A DNA stretch of 64,000 bases from Cycas panzhihuaensis (GCA_023213395.1 CM041465.1:104415741-104479740); one strand, 5' to 3'. Counted from the first letter of the stretch, positions 19,007 through 32,576 are shown. Program-made: numbers and translations. Notes: generated by a model not told the origin, from the letters alone.

Positions 19007-21040
19007 ATGCGACGTTTCTCACATCGCTTGCAAGGTCTGCCGCCGTTGTTAGAAGACCCATCATATTATTCCCTTCTATCATCGGATTGTGATTCAACAA
19101 TGGAAGGTTACCATTCTGATTGGGCCTACCATACCATGGTCTTAGGAACTCAAGAGTTTCCCATGTCCATTCTGGGATCCACCCACAAGGGTGACGATCC
19201 CATCTATTATTTGGGTGACCAGCTTCACCCTTCTAACCTTCATCCTTCCGCTCATGCAGCAGAAGGCTCGTCTCTTCACGAGACTCACCATCCGATTGGT
19301 GAATCTTATGAGGAGTGCCCTGAGGGGTCCTCGACATTCGAGATCCCATCGACCTCGTATGGCTACGAGGATACCCCTCCTGCCAACGTGGTTGAAGTGA
19401 TCAGTAAGTACTTTCGAGTAACTCGCCATCAACCATGTCCCAGGTGGTTTGAAGAAGCTTTGCGCGGTGGAGCGCCTTCTTCATCTGCACTTGTGCCTCC
19501 TACAACAAATGACCCTTCCACCCATGCACACTTGTCCCATGCCGTGTCTACACTGGCTCCTAGGACAAGTGTTGCACCATCTATCCCTAGTCACGGTCCT
19601 GTTTCTTTGGGACCCGTTCACGGCGTGTCTTTTTCCCAACTTGGGGTTAGCATGCCTTTCTTGAGTTAAATGAATGCGCCACCTTCAAACATGGCACATG
19701 TGTTTCCTAGTAGGCTCAGAGGTCCTATTAGTGCTACTGCTACTAACTATGTGGGACCCGCTCCTACATATATCCAAAACCCATCCGGTGGTCCTTTCCT
19801 TTACTTGCCCCTAGGTTATGCATTTCAACCTTGGGGGCAGGGTAGGGGAAACCATCTTCCTTTACTTCCGCTATTTGTTGAGGCATTAAGAACTAATCTG
19901 CCACCTTACCCTCCTGAAGTTCCCAAATTCGATGGAACTTCGTCGTAAGACCCAGCTGAGCATGTGCGTAGTTTCTCTATGGCATGCATAGATTACTGGG
20001 CTTACGACCACATCCTAATGAAACTATTTCTGCGATCCTTGCAGAGCGATGCCCTTAAGTGGTTCTATCATCTCCCTGCCCACTCCATTTCTTCATTCCA
20101 GCAATTGGTGGATGAATTCGTTAATTACTTTGATGTAGCCCATCCATTCGAGAGTGGAATGAAATCGCTCCTTTCGCTTAAACAAGGTCACAATGAAATG
20201 AATCGTGACTTTGTGAGACGATTCCATGATCTCCTTCACTCTACTAAGGCCACATTGCCTAAGGAGTTGAAGCAAGATCTTTTTGTTAATGTACTTCACC
20301 TGGAAGTGTATGTGGAAGTCCTCAAAATAGGGGCAACCACATGCAACTCTGCAATCACAAAGTGCTTAGCGTTAAAGGCTAATGAGATCTAGGTCAGACT
20401 CAAGAGGCCTCTTAAGCCCTCACAACATTGTGAGGCACCTCCCCCAGCCAAGGAAACTAAACCTTTGCAACCTACCAGGTCTACCTCTCATCCTACTGAG
20501 AGGACTTTAGACCCCCTTACTTCTACTATATGCTCATTCGAGCGTATGACGAAGGAGCTTAAACTCTAAATCCCTTCATCGCCAACCTCCCACAAACCAA
20601 TTCAACAAGCCTCTCATGTCATTCCTCCCAAAGGGGGTAGTACCCAACCTTCTCAAGCGATGAGAGCCAATCCTCCCCTTGAGAAGAGGTGGTGCTCCAT
20701 CCACAGAGAATGTTTTTATGATGACTCGTATTGTCAGGCACGACACCCTCGTGATGCCCCGCTGCGTGATTCATCTTCCAAAAGAGCATCGAGGCCCAAT
20801 TTCGATCAACCTGTTCATAGAGATCCATTCCCCAAACATGGGGAGTGTGATCACAATATTCAATAAAGAAACAACCAAAATCAAGATAGATCTCTCGATT
20901 CTCGCCCTTCTTATGGTAGAGGGAAGGGTGCGTGAGGTTCATCATCCTCTTCACACTCCCTTGACTACTGTGCTCCTTCACCTTCACAGTCCCATAACAA
21001 GGGAAAGAAGGTGATCCAGATGCTTGAGACCACTTCTCTT
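19007..21040 (+). pseudogene. gag: TE3 gag (broken)
   Basis: It starts at ATG 19007 (MRRFSHRLQG, homologous to the TE1 start). It has the same order as TE1: a Pro/Ser-rich N-terminus, the gag domain (KWFYHLPAHSISSFQQLVDE near 20055-20115), and a zinc knuckle near 20695-20735. In the knuckle the second His is Tyr (CSIHRECFYDDSYC), which should abolish zinc binding. Stops include TAA at 19667, 19946 and 20862, TAG at 20390 and TGA at about 20933, nearly all at former CAA/CAG/CGA codons. Relative to TE1 a stretch of about 190 bp before the gag domain is missing (the region equivalent to 1920-2180). Confidence 0.9.
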
Positions 21041-22834
21041 TATGCCTTGACTCAGTCTCAAGTCGTGAAAGAGGCAACTGGTGCCTCTGCATCTACCTTG
21101 CACCTTGATCCTTCTCTAGAAGCCATTAATCCAGAGATTCCTGTGCTTCCCAAAAGTGTTCCCATCTGCCTTGGTCGCTTCGACTTCAGGAGAGCCCTTA
21201 CCCAACCCACAGGGAGGGGTAAGCCTTTCTCCGTGGTTGAAGAGCTTCTTACTGTGGCTGCCAGAATGTCCATCATGGACGTCTTGAGAAGCTGCCCTAA
21301 GCAACGAACGTTCCTCTTGGAAGCTTTAGGATCAAATGACACGCCTGTTCACACTTTGGGCACAACCCAAAGTCATGAACCTGTCAGCTCCTTCGATCCT
21401 AGAGATCTTCCCCCAGCCAGTGGAAGGGAACGCCAATGGAACTTCCCTTTCACAATTACCAGAGATACTCCTGATTGCACATTGCGAAAAATCATCGTGG
21501 ATAATGGTTCTTCCGTCAATGCCATGCCTTTGTATGTTATGCAAGAGCTTGGCATTTCTGCCTTGGAACCTGTTCCATGGCGATGTTAGGGTTACAACGA
21601 TAGCGAGAAGACTCCCCTAGGATCTGTCTAGATACCTCTTACCCTCAAGGATAAGACTGTCCTTGCTGACATTGTTGTCCTCGATGTAGATGTTGATTAC
21701 AACCTCCTCCTGGGTCAACCATGGCTTAACCAAATGGGAGCCATGTGTTCCACCCGTTGGGGGCAACTTAAGTTTGTCCATAATAGACAAATGAGAGTTA
21801 TCTCCCACAAGCGATCACTCATGAAATAAACTAGACCTTCTACCCAGGCAAACCATGGCCATACAAAGGGAAGCAAATGCCCTTCTGATCATGCCTTGGC
21901 CTACTCGATCGGTATCCTTGATCCCTCTTGCCATGAAGAGGATCCCGCATCTTTTTCTTCTAATTTGACTTGTTTTGCCTCCATCGGCGTTAGAAGCTAT
22001 GGATACCTCGCCATGTTTGGCGATGATGGGTCCCATAGTGAGGATGAGGACCTTCCTCATCTGATTTCCTTCCTTCGCACTGGTGGGGGGCATTCTTCTT
22101 GTTCTAGGTCTCCTCCTAGGACCCCTTTTGTCAGAGAGTTCGATCACTCTCTCATGTCATACACCATTGCTAGTGTTGACCAACAGATTCCTGGTTCTCC
22201 CCTTCTATCACCTTCCACAAGTGATGGCGTTGAGAGTTTCCCTCTTATCTTTTATGAGGGTTCTCTCCTTGACTCTGCCTTAGAGTCCCTTAGGGATGTT
22301 GGGTAGCTTACAAGTCATACTGGTCCTATCGCTCCCATGCCATTCTGCACCTCATCCATTCGAAGTCAGGTCATCCATGAGGTGGACTACTTCAAGAACG
22401 ATGAGGCTTTGCTGGAGCACTTAGTAGGCTCCATGGCCAATTTACCTTCTGGTCACCATAAGCTTGGCCACCAGAAGATCTTAGCGATTGGGTCCACATT
22501 AGCCAACCTGATCCCATCTTTCGTTTCATCCCTTCCTGTTGATCTTGCCCCCTTCCATTTTGAGGAGGGGAATGTTTTGTATATGGGGGCAACTCAGGAC
22601 ATAGTCCTCGCCTCAGGCAAGATCATTAAGGTAGGGGCAGAATGTACTCCTGATGAAGTGAGGGAATACTCCCTCCTATTCTAGGAATTCTGCAATGTCT
22701 TTGCGTGGGACTATTCCGACATGAAGGGAATCGATCCCTCCATCATCACGCACAACCTTACGACTGTTCCTGATGCTTACCCTATACGCCAGAAGTAGCG
22801 TCGTCTCCATCCCAAACTTTTAACCACCGTCTAG
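21041..22834 (+). pseudogene. TE3 protease and linker (broken)
   Basis: The protease active-site block IIVDNGSSVNAMP has its catalytic Asp codon at about 21500. A TAG at 21587 falls in the PW-R-C-x-G-Y-N block; TE5 has a stop at the same codon and TE4 has CAA. The distal block VDYNLLLGQPWLNQ follows at about 21690. The acidic pre-RT linker (21896-22800) contains TAG at 22304 and about 22682. The substrate would be the element's own polyprotein. Confidence 0.84.
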
Positions 22835-23473
22835 ATGGAGGTTGAAAAGCTTTTGGATGTAGGACTCATCTCTTCCATCGATTACCCTAAATGGGTATCG
22901 AACATCATTCCCGTTGCCAAGAAGAATGGGACCATTTATATATGTGTCGACTTTCGCAATATTAACAATGCTTGTCCTAAGAACAACTTTCCTCTCCCCT
23001 TTATTAATCAAATAATCCATCAAATGACTGGATTCGAAGTCATGTCCTTAATGGATGGCTTCTTCGGCTATAACCAAATTCAGATTTCTCCTAAAGACCG
23101 CCAGAAGACGGCCTCCACTATACCATTGGGTACCTTTGCCTATAAGGCAATGCCCTTTGGTCTTAAGAATGTAGGGGCTACTTATCAGAGAGCCATGCAT
23201 TTCATTTTTTATGACCTCATCAACAACACGTTCGAGGTCTTCATAGACGACATGATGGGTCTTTCACATACTAGGGCCCATCATCCCTCTGACTTGCGAG
23301 CCATTTTCACACGATGCTGCAAGTATCATGTCAGTTTGAATCCGCTTAAATGCGTGTTTACTGTCACTTTAGGTAAACTCTTGGGTTTCCTTATGTCACA
23401 ACAAGGAATCCAAATCGATCCAAAAGAAGTCAAGGCAATCCTTGACATGCCACCTCCTAGAACCCAACGATAA
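22835..23473 (+). pseudogene. TE3 reverse transcriptase
   Basis: A 212-codon stretch covers nearly all RT motifs without a stop: YPKWVSNIIPVAKKNGT, CVDFRNINNACPKNNFPLP, SLMDGFFGYNQI and MPFGLKNVGATYQRAM. The catalytic box is FIDD at 23240-23251; the family form is FMDD, so ATG became ATA. It ends at TAA in the RT/RNase H junction. Substitutions at conserved sites (CVDFRN, KNNF) suggest it is inactive even where open. Confidence 0.93.
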
Positions 23474-24160
23474 ATTAAGTCGTATCTAGGTAGGCTTGGC
23501 TTTTTTAGGCATTTTTTGGTAGATTTTGCCATAAATGCCAAACCCCTTACCAACCTATTGAAGAAATGAGCCCCATTTGTTTGGTCTGACAAGACCCAAT
23601 AAGCCTTTGCAGGACTCAAGGAAACTCTCATTTCCACTCCTATGTTGGCACCTCCTCACTTCAATAGGCCCTTCATCTTGTATACCTCAGAAACCAATGA
23701 ATCCTTGGGTGCAATGCTTGCATAAGAGGATGATTCAGGAACCAAGAGGGCTATCTATTTCATTAGCCGTATCCTTGCTGCTACTGAACTAAACTATCCT
23801 CCCACCAAGAAGGAATGCCTCTCCTTAGTCTATGCGACCAAGAAGTTCAGGTATTACTTGCTCAGCAATATAACCAAGGTGATCGTCCAATCTGATCCCT
23901 TGCATTACTTGCTTACTCATTCAGACTTGACGGGTAGGGCAAGTCATTGGGCCATCCTGCTTTAAGAGTTTGACTTGCAAGTCATTAACAGGAAGTCGAA
24001 GAAGGGAATGATAGTAGCAGAACAGTTAGCTGATGTCGCCATTCCCAACGCGAGCGGCGTTCCTGTTGATGACTCTTTTCCTGACGAGTCTATTCTGACT
24101 GTTCAGGGCACTTCTCCTTATCCGCTCATTGATAGCGAGTGGTATGGTGACATTGTGTGA
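23474..24160 (+). pseudogene. TE3 ancestral RNase H (broken, Asp missing)
   Basis: The first block reads YTSETNESLGAMLA, with Ser where the Ty3/Gypsy family has its first catalytic Asp. KECLSLVYATKKFRYYLL and VQSDPLHYLLTHSDL follow. There are stops at several former CAA, CAG and GGA codons. The linker to integrase (NASGVPVDDSFPDES) is well kept. Confidence 0.83.
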
Positions 24161-25384
24161 TATTTGACTCAGTAAGAATATCGCCCTGAAGCCAACAACA
24201 AAGTTAGGTCACACATCCGTGCCACCGTTAGGCAATACTTCCTCATGGACGAAGTGTTGTACAAGAGATCCTTTGATGGGATCCTGCTTCACTGCGTCGC
24301 TTCTGACGAAGCAAACCAAATACTCCGCGAATGCCATCATGGCATTTGTGGGGGCCACTTTGGGGGCCAATCTATGGCCCAAAGGATCCTCCACATGGGT
24401 TATTACTGACTGTCCCTTTTCAAGGATGCCCATGCCTATGCCCTTGGATGTCAGTGATGCTAAGAGCATGCCAATATCTCTCATGTGCCTTTCGAGGCCT
24501 TGCACCCTATCATATCTCTGTGGCCCTTTTTTCAATAGGGTTTAGACCTCATTGGTGCCATATCGCCACCTTCTTCTATGCAACATAAATACATCTTGAC
24601 TACTACCGAGTATTTCACCAAATGGGCAGAGGCGATCTCCCTATCCACAATGCTTGGCAAGACGATAGCCACCTTCATCTACCAGCACATTGTTTGCCAT
24701 TTTGGGATTCCAGACATCCTAATTACGGATAATGGAACCTCCTTCTGTAACAAGGAAATAGACAAGCTTTGCGAGAAATTCAAGATCTTGCATAAGACCT
24801 CATCTCCTTATTACCCCCAGGCAAACGGGCAAGTTGAATCCTTGAACAAAACCCTTGTCAACATTCTAAAGAAGACCATTGCGCAATCTCAAAGAGATTG
24901 GCACCTCCAACTCCCTTCTACTCTGTGGGCTTATCGCACTTCTATCCGCATAGCTACTAGAATGACTCCATTCTCTTTAGTCTATGGAACTGAGGCGGTG
25001 CTCCCACTGGAAGTGGAGATCCCCTCTCTATGGGTTTCTCTTCGAGGTCTTATCGACGAGGAGTCTATCCGCCAGGCTCACCTCCTAGATCTCGAAGCCC
25101 TAGACGAGAGGTACTTCATGGCTTATCAAGCGAATCTCGCTTCAAAAGCCCGCCTATAAAGGACTCACGATAAACGTCTTCATGCTCGTCCTTTATGCCC
25201 TAGGGACCATGTCCTCAAGTTGGAATACCTCTACGATCGCCTGACCAAATTTGGGCCTAAATGGATCTGTCCCTTCGTCATTCTCGAAAGCCTCGACAAT
25301 GGCACCTACAGGATTGCTACCTTGGAAGGCCTAGAATTTGAGAAGGCCATCAATGGGAAATTCCTTAAAAAATTTTATACATGA
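24161..25384 (+). pseudogene. TE3 integrase (broken)
   Basis: It has the HHCC region (HHGICGGHFGGQSMAQRI), the catalytic core blocks (GLDLIGAI, ITDNGTSFCNKEID, PYYPQANGQVESLNKTL) and the GPF-like module (ICPFVILESL). The stretch 24578-25159 is open for 193 codons. It ends at TGA 25382-25384. There is no chromodomain. Confidence 0.92.
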
Positions 25385-26103
<719 letters not shown>

Positions 26104-28418
26104 CTACTGCTGCCCCGCTCCTGAGGTATCATTTCCTGGCCTGTGTGATCCCTCTCCTGGGGACCACATCTCTCTGAGGCTCCTCTTGGGCCTCTGCGAG
26201 CTCCCTGCCTCGCTCCCCTTACCACATGGCCATCTCGGGGTTGTCACTGCTGTGTGGGTATATGTCCTACTCCTGCTCGACCTTGACGCCACCTGATCTA
26301 CTAGCTAATCGTATCTGGCCTGGATACAATCTCTCTCACCCTCCACTCCTCGGAGGTGCTCCTCCAGTACTGCTATCTGGATCATGCTCCCTATATCTCC
26401 ACCTGCTCCTCCCTAAGCCTCTAGAGCCTAGACCTGTCTGCATAGCGCGTCTCGCTCACTCCTCACCTTGTCTAACTCCCACTGCATCTATCCCCTAAAT
26501 GCCATATGCTCTTGGGACTCTGCAGCCTAGATGTCTCTTGCCCTCGCCAATAGGGCAAATGCCTCCATATGAGCACCTGCTGACCTGGGCGTGTCCTTTG
26601 CCTAGATGGGTCGTTGCCCCTTTGCATATACTTGAGGGAACATCTCCCTCACCATGGCCTCTACTAGTCTCCTGACCTCTGTAGTACCTACCAATGCAAC
26701 ATGCCATGTGTCAGTATATATCCCACTACATACCATGATAAAATCAAATCAAATATCTACCTAGCTGTCAAACGACTAAGGAAATGGTTAGGCCTCACCT
26801 GCCATGGTCGCCGACTCCTCTGCTCGTGCGACATCCTCTCCTCCTGGCTCTTCGCCAACTGTTCGTACCTCATCCTCAGGTACCTCCTCTGCTTGGGCCT
26901 CTCTCCTCACAAGGATCAGCTTAGCTCTCGTCTCTCTAGATCTCCTCACGATCCGTAGCCTACGGGCCCTAGTCACTGGCCCCCTGCTCTCCTCAGCTAC
27001 CCCTGATGGGCTTGCCTCTCCTCCGTTGTCATCATCGTCATCGTCATCGCCTAGGAGCGCTCCTGCTCCACCTACCTCATCATCGATCTCTAACCTCATC
27101 GTCTTGTATGGATCCACCACATAATCCGTCATGGTGAGGAGGTCCAGCGATGTCGCCTCCATTAATTGTCGGATGTGAGCCTGGTCCTCTGTCCCCCTCA
27201 GTCGAGTCTGCCATCTGTGGACCATCGGGGCCCACTTTACTATGGGGTGTGGTCCCCCCACTGGTGCCACTACCATGAAGTGATCAAAGAACCAGCATTG
27301 CAGCAATGTGATGTATGATAGTCCTCCCTTTCTTGGTACTCTGATGGCATTGAGCTGTGCGACGAGGTTCGTCGCTATCATCGTAGCCCAGTCCATCCTC
27401 TCACTGGCTTCGCAACGACGCACTACATCCATCCATCCCCCGGGGATCTCTCTATAATTCTATTTCTAGGAAACCCAGAACAGAATGCACAGTGTAATGA
27501 GCTTCCTCACCTGAGGAATCCTAGACATCACCATCGTCTAGAGGGGAACTCTTCTCTGCTCCCACCTATTAGCCCCTGTGAAGAACGTGGATGCCTCTCT
27601 ATGTGCTGCCTCATTGCTAAGCAGCGCTCCCAGTGTCACTGACCTCCCAGTCGCCGGTACCCCCAAAATCTGTTAGATGTCCCTTGGCGTCACTGTCACA
27701 TCTCTTACCTAAGGCAAGTGGAAAACATGCCTCCTCCTATCCCAATGTGATACGATATCGACTAGAAGCCTCTAATCAGATGCAAACTGAGGTGTCTTTA
27801 GGGCCTTATATAGGCCACACCTCCACAGGATCTCCTTGTCCCCCCAGGACATCATCTCGATATAACTCAGCATCGCCATGCCAATATTCTTACAGTTATC
27901 CACTGTGATAACTGCCTGCCAACATCAAAAGACTAGCCAAAGTCAGTCTCATGTCAGTCATCTCTACTCCTGACTCTCTCTCAGCTCTCTCTACCTGCGA
28001 TTTGGGGCCTTATGGCCCTTCATCTTCTTTTACGCTGTGCGCGCCCGTCTGCGCTAAACTTAGCAGTACCGCTAAATTTAGCTCGGGTCCCGCGGCGATC
28101 GGGGCCCCGTAGCAAAGATTGCAGTACCGTGATCTTTGTCGCAGTACGAATGGCAACCCCCCAAAAGGAGGGGTTTCTACCCTAAAAACTAAAAAAAATT
28201 CCTTTTGGTAGACCCCGTGGGGCCCACCAGGACCAGGGCTCCCTAATGCCCAGGTCCCGCCTCTTTCTGGGTCTAATTCGGACTCTGAGAGGCCTCCAAT
28301 TGCCCATAAGGGGCACAAAAATTATACAAAAAATTGATAAAAAGTGATGAAATTAAAACTTTGAAATGGGTAGGATTTTATGAGATCCACTCACTGGATC
28401 TGGTCTCGCTGTTGTCAT
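26104..28418 (-). pseudogene. TE3 antisense PMD gene, best-preserved exon structure
   Basis: Model: exon 1 28395-28418 (ATG, MTTARPDP); intron 27916-28394 (GTGAGT...GGCAG); exon 2 26799-27915; intron 26688-26798 (GTGAGG...GGTAG); exon 3 26104-26687 to TAG. Coding lengths 24+1117+584 give 1725 nt, exactly 575 codons. The frame is constant through all three exons, broken only by point stops (CAG to TAG and similar). Exon 2 carries the PMD, then LLQCWFFDHF helices, HRWQTRLRGTEDQAHI, and an acidic (D)7 tail followed by an Arg/Glu-rich region. Exon 3 is charged, then Ser/Arg-rich. PMD function in transposons is unknown; host relatives (MAIN, MAIL1) affect silencing. Confidence 0.78.
28045..28150. 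repeat. TE3 internal palindromic module array
   Basis: It contains GCTAAACTTAGC, AGTACCGCTAAATTTAGC and GCAAAGATTGCAGTACC...GATCTTTG units, equivalent to 10563-10679 in TE1. It lies inside intron 1 of the antisense PMD gene. Confidence 0.7.
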
Positions 28419-28577
28419 CACGTCTCGATGATCCCGCTGGCTCTCGTTGCACTTCAATCCAATGGTCTGATCTCCTCTCGCGTGCCTCTAAAGTTGGGCG
28501 GCACTCTACTGCATAAGGGAATGGCTCTGGTTTCTCATGAGAGTCAGTGAAAATAAATCCATTTTCCGTATGAATTT

Positions 28578-28587
28578 CCTTATATAG
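28578..28587. promoter_or_regulatory. TE3 shared TATA element (PMD/aRNH)
   Basis: CCTTATATAG is followed by GCGGGGGCCCCGACGGG, the same block as in TE1. It lies 160 bp from the PMD ATG and 526 bp from the aRNH ATG, almost the same spacing as in TE1. Confidence 0.6.
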
Positions 28588-29112
28588 GCGGGGGCCCCGA
28601 CGGGTACTTCCTCCATTTTTGACCTCGCAATAGTCGTTAGGACCGTCCTGTCTCCCCGATCACCTTTGCCTTATGGCCTTGTCGCCCGTTGTGCTCTTTT
28701 GGCACCCTTTTTGCCCTCTCTTGCAAGGGCATTTATGGCACCCCATTATTGCACTTTTTCCTAGGGCCCTTCTATCTCGTTTTGCATGCCACGCCCGTGC
28801 ATGCCTGAGTTTATACTCGTTTTGCTCGTTTCGCCATCCTGGACTCGTTTTCACAGCCCTTTTCTTCTCTTGGGATCCCCAAAGGGAATGCTCCCTCGTC
28901 TAGGGGCATATTTTACTTCCCAAAACAACCTTTGATGCTCTAGGGCATTTTTTGTCCGCCCCCTCTCAAATGGTGGTCAGACCGCTTGCTCTAGTCCTTG
29001 GGTAACCTCATTGCTAGGTCCTCCTACCTTTCACGGCCACTTTTTGCTTGCCTTTCAAGTATCTCTTTCTTTCAGTCAATGTTTATTTACTACCAAGATT
29101 TAGTGTTTGCCT
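28588..29112 (+). other. TE3 aRNH leader
   Basis: This is the counterpart of 11111-11636 in TE1. It is conserved in sequence and spacing and shows no conserved ORF. Confidence 0.5.
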
Positions 29113-29535
29113 ATGTCCCTTTACATGTTTACTGATGGCGGAAGCTGCGGTAACCCTGGATCTTCTGCCACAGCTTGGATCCTTCACAGCTCATCCAGAC
29201 ACGATTTCTTGCGCTCTGGTATCTTCCTCCTCGAGGTAACTAATAACGAAGTCGAGTACACGTCCATTATTGAGGTCCTTATTGATGCTCTCCGTTTCCA
29301 TCATGGACCCATCATGTTGCTTTGCGATTCTCAGGTTGTTGTGTCCCATCTCACCCAGGTTTACTAGGTGCGATGCCCTCACTTGAGAATCCTTGCTTCA
29401 GCTGCCAAATCCCTCTTGGCCCACTTTTCATTAGTTGATATTCAGCACATCCCTCGGGACCTCAATGCTAAGGCAGACAGCCTCATCCGCCTCATCCTTA
29501 AGTGTTGCCTCCCTCTTCTTAGCAACTGCCCTTGA
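29113..29535 (+). pseudogene. TE3 second RNase H (aRNH), one stop
   Basis: It is homologous to the TE1 aRNH with the same 140-codon layout. The catalytic blocks MFTDGGSCGNPG, NNEVEYTSIIEVL, LLCDSQVVVSHL and NAKADSLI keep all four acidic residues. A TAG at 29365-29367 (CAG in TE5) truncates it after 84 codons. ATG 29113 is homologous to the TE1 start; a TTG two codons upstream is not needed. Confidence 0.9.
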
Positions 29536-29791
29536 GACTTGCCTGGCCAGCCCGTGCCCAAGTCTCTAGTCACCTTTAGTCTAATGTGCTTGTTTAGTTT
29601 GCTGGGTGCCCTCCTATCACTTGTTGCACTTCGACAATGGGGGCATCCCCTTCATTGGGTTCCTTCACTTGCATGTCGATATTTAGACGACGTGTAGGCA
29701 GTCCCTATATTATCCTCATCTTTGTCTCCCTTGTCCATGCGTTCTGCCACGACACTCAAAGACACCCTTGGTCCATATACTGTTCATGTTT

Positions 29792-29886
<95 letters not shown>

Positions 29887-29969
29887 TGTGATACTATTGG
29901 TTTTTGGTTGTCAGTATTTGCCATCACACCATGCTTCTAAGCGGTGAGGCTCTGCTACTAAGGGGGCAG
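29536..29969 (+). other. TE3 spacer and polypurine tract
   Basis: It contains the conserved CTTGCCTGGCCAGCCCGTG block, the (TA)44 run and, directly before the LTR, the polypurine tract AAGGGGGCAG (29960-29969), which would prime plus-strand DNA synthesis. Confidence 0.75.
29795..29882. repeat. (TA)44 microsatellite
   Basis: It is a pure TA run. Short TA tracts stand at the same place in TE1 (12325-12340), TE5 (40413-40430) and TE6 (about 60750-60758). Confidence 0.97.
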
Positions 29970-32471
29970 TGTTTCCCAGCTACTGGGAATGAACTCGAGA
30001 CACATCGACTCAGGTAAGCTCAGGTATATGTTTTCATTTTTCTCCTCACTCCTGTTTGACTGAGATTGTTTAGTGTAGACTACCTAACGTATGCTTGCCT
30101 ACCATTTGTATGTTTGCATTGTCTTCTTGCTTGATCACTCTGCATGTGCTTACTGCACGCCTTTTAGCCTATGATGACCCATAGTGGGGGTATTCTTCAA
30201 TGAATGCTACACCCTATATGGTGCACAGCCACCCACATCGGTTCACCTTTTGACCTGTTTAGTCTGATTAAATCCTTGGTTGAGACCCGATTCCCTTTTC
30301 TGACCACTTGTCAGCCACCTAGATACTAACTCCCAGCAGATTCCAGCCCTAACTTACTTTCTGTTTAGCTCCAGACCCTTTGTTTGGCTTCATTTTTGTT
30401 TTCAGGCTCGTACCATTGTAAACTTAGTGGCACCGCGAAGTTTACCATGGTATAACTGTTTGAAATTTTTTTTTTAAATCATGCGACAGTTCCCACTTTT
30501 TTTGCAGAACTGCCACACGACACTTGCGCATTTAAACAACCCTGAGATCCCGAATGTTCACTTAGAGTGAGCAGGGGATAAAACCAAAAGTCTTCTTCAT
30601 TTTTCCATCTTCTTAGCTCATTTTTACATGCAAATCTAAAAATTCTTCATAGAAACTTCTGCAGAACCAAGACTTTCAACTGCTGCTCTTCACCAGAGAC
30701 CATTGTTGTCTCTCATGCTAAGGAATAGCAAGCTCAAACATCTTTTTGCAGGTCCACAAAGTTGCAAGAAGGATACTTCTCAAGATCTTCCAAAGGACAA
30801 GCTTCAAAGGGCCCCAACTCACAGGATTTCTCTCACATTGGTCTCCTCCTCTAAACCTGCCATCAAACCTTGCTAAGTGCTGGGTTTTTCTACTGTTTTC
30901 CAGTAGATACATACTTTTTCTCTTCACTACAAGGTACTCTACTTGTTTACCTAGTGATTTATGCCTCTTTTTTATGGTTTTTTATGAATGAATACTTGTT
31001 TTATTTACTTTGTTGATCCCCTACTTAGTTTGTTACTGGATCTTGAGATTTGAGGATCGTAGTGCTTCCCCTTACAGTCTTGCAAGCTTGCCTTAAGGTG
31101 GCTATGTAGAGGGGGTTACATAAAGGAAATTTGAGGGAGAAAGGCGGGGCCAATCCCCCTTGTAGACCTTCTCTCCAAGGGTCCAAAGCCTTATTTCCTT
31201 TACCCCTGCACCCATTGCCCCCCTTAGAGCTTGGCCAGAGACTTGGGAACCTACTCCTAAATCCAAACCAGCATTGGTAGCCCCTCACCACGCTAGTTCC
31301 AGCCCCTTATTCGCTGGTTTTGGGCACCTCATAAGCCCCAAAACCGCTCTTCGTTGGCTTACAACTTGCAACCCATCCACTTGGAGGATTTGCTGCCCGT
31401 AGCACCTCATCCTTTGGGTGCGCTTGTCCACTTTCCCTTCACTTTTTTCTTCTTGTTGTTTGCTGCCCCATGTTATTCCTACAAGTTTGTTTTCCTTTCC
31501 CGAGGCTAAGTGGAGACTTTATGTAGGTGAGCTAGCCATTCTGAGGCTATACTCTTATTTTGGGTGTTAGTTGTAGTGACTGTTTACAGAAATCTTGTTA
31601 GAAGTTGTTTCATTAAATAACATGTACATGCTTAGCTTAGTTTGATTCTATTTCTTCTAAGCTCATATATATATATTAGATTTATTTTGTGGCCTCTCTT
31701 CTGAGAGGGAGAAACCTATTTGTTTGATTGACAGGATCTTGCATTTGTAGAGTTACATATGAAACAAACCCATTTGCAGGTTAGTTCTATATTTGTTGCT
31801 TTTCATTATTTTCTATCATTTGCTACTCACTTTTTGCATACATTAGGGAGGTAAGCTAGCCCCTCTTCGGTCGCTCACGGTAACCATCACCGGTCAGTCT
31901 TGCGTATGCAACAAGTGGAGCAGGAAGGCATGGGAGGCAATGAGATACGTAGTGCTCCGTTCAGACTCTGGTCCAGGTATTTTTCTTATCCTTGCGTATT
32001 TTCCTTATAGCATTGTTCTTTGTGCATATGCATGCATGATTAAGAAACATACAAGAAATTGAAAAGAGGAAAAGAACATACACTTGCACATTACGTATCT
32101 TTTATTTAGCGGTTAATCTATTACATTTAGATAGTTCCTTTTAAGATAGGACTAGTTATACCTTGCTCTCTTGACCAGCCTACACCAAGATACTACGTTA
32201 CACACATATCCCCCGCACGTGTTGCATTCTCACCTTCTTGAGAAGACGCAACTTGCCAGGCTCTTTCCTCCTCTTTCAGGCCATCCGAGGGGTAGGAAAG
32301 CCTCATCTTTTATGCCTACCTAGAAGCAACTAAGCACCTCTGTAGGTCCCGAATTTGCGCTCTGGCGCACGAACGCCCTGCGAGGTGGGTCCTTACTGTT
32401 TAGCCCAACCTAGTCTTGTGTACTCTATTTCTTACTAAATGTAGGGATACCACTCTATGGGCAGCGTTTCA
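29970..32471 (+). repeat. TE3 3' LTR (2502 bp)
   Basis: It starts TGTTTCCCAGCTACTGGG and ends GCGTTTCA. Compared with the 5' LTR it has lost about 70 bp near 30240. It has also lost a 20-bp palindromic unit at about 30430, between two GTACC/GCACC repeats. The TATA-like GGGGATAAAACC is at about 30575. Confidence 0.95.
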
Positions 32472-32576
32472 GATTGGCATCATCAACTTCCTTCTACCCT
32501 ATGGGCATACCATACCTCCATCCGCATAACTACAGGGATGACCTCATTCTCCCTTGTGTATGGAAGTAAAGCGGTC
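32472..32576 (+). pseudogene. TE2 right fragment: integrase continuation
   Basis: 105 bp in frame with 16253 encode DWHHQLPSTLWAYHTSIR and then SFSLVYGSKAV, equivalent to the integrase blocks following IAQSQRDW in TE1 and TE3. It starts with the TE3 target duplication GATTG and ends with CGGTC (32572-32576), the expected left duplication of TE4. The rest of TE2 lies beyond TE4, off the window. Confidence 0.92.

Noticed and set aside
32472-32576. Short orphan fragment as filler or unrelated DNA
   Set aside because: It continues the TE2 integrase frame exactly after the TE3 target duplication.
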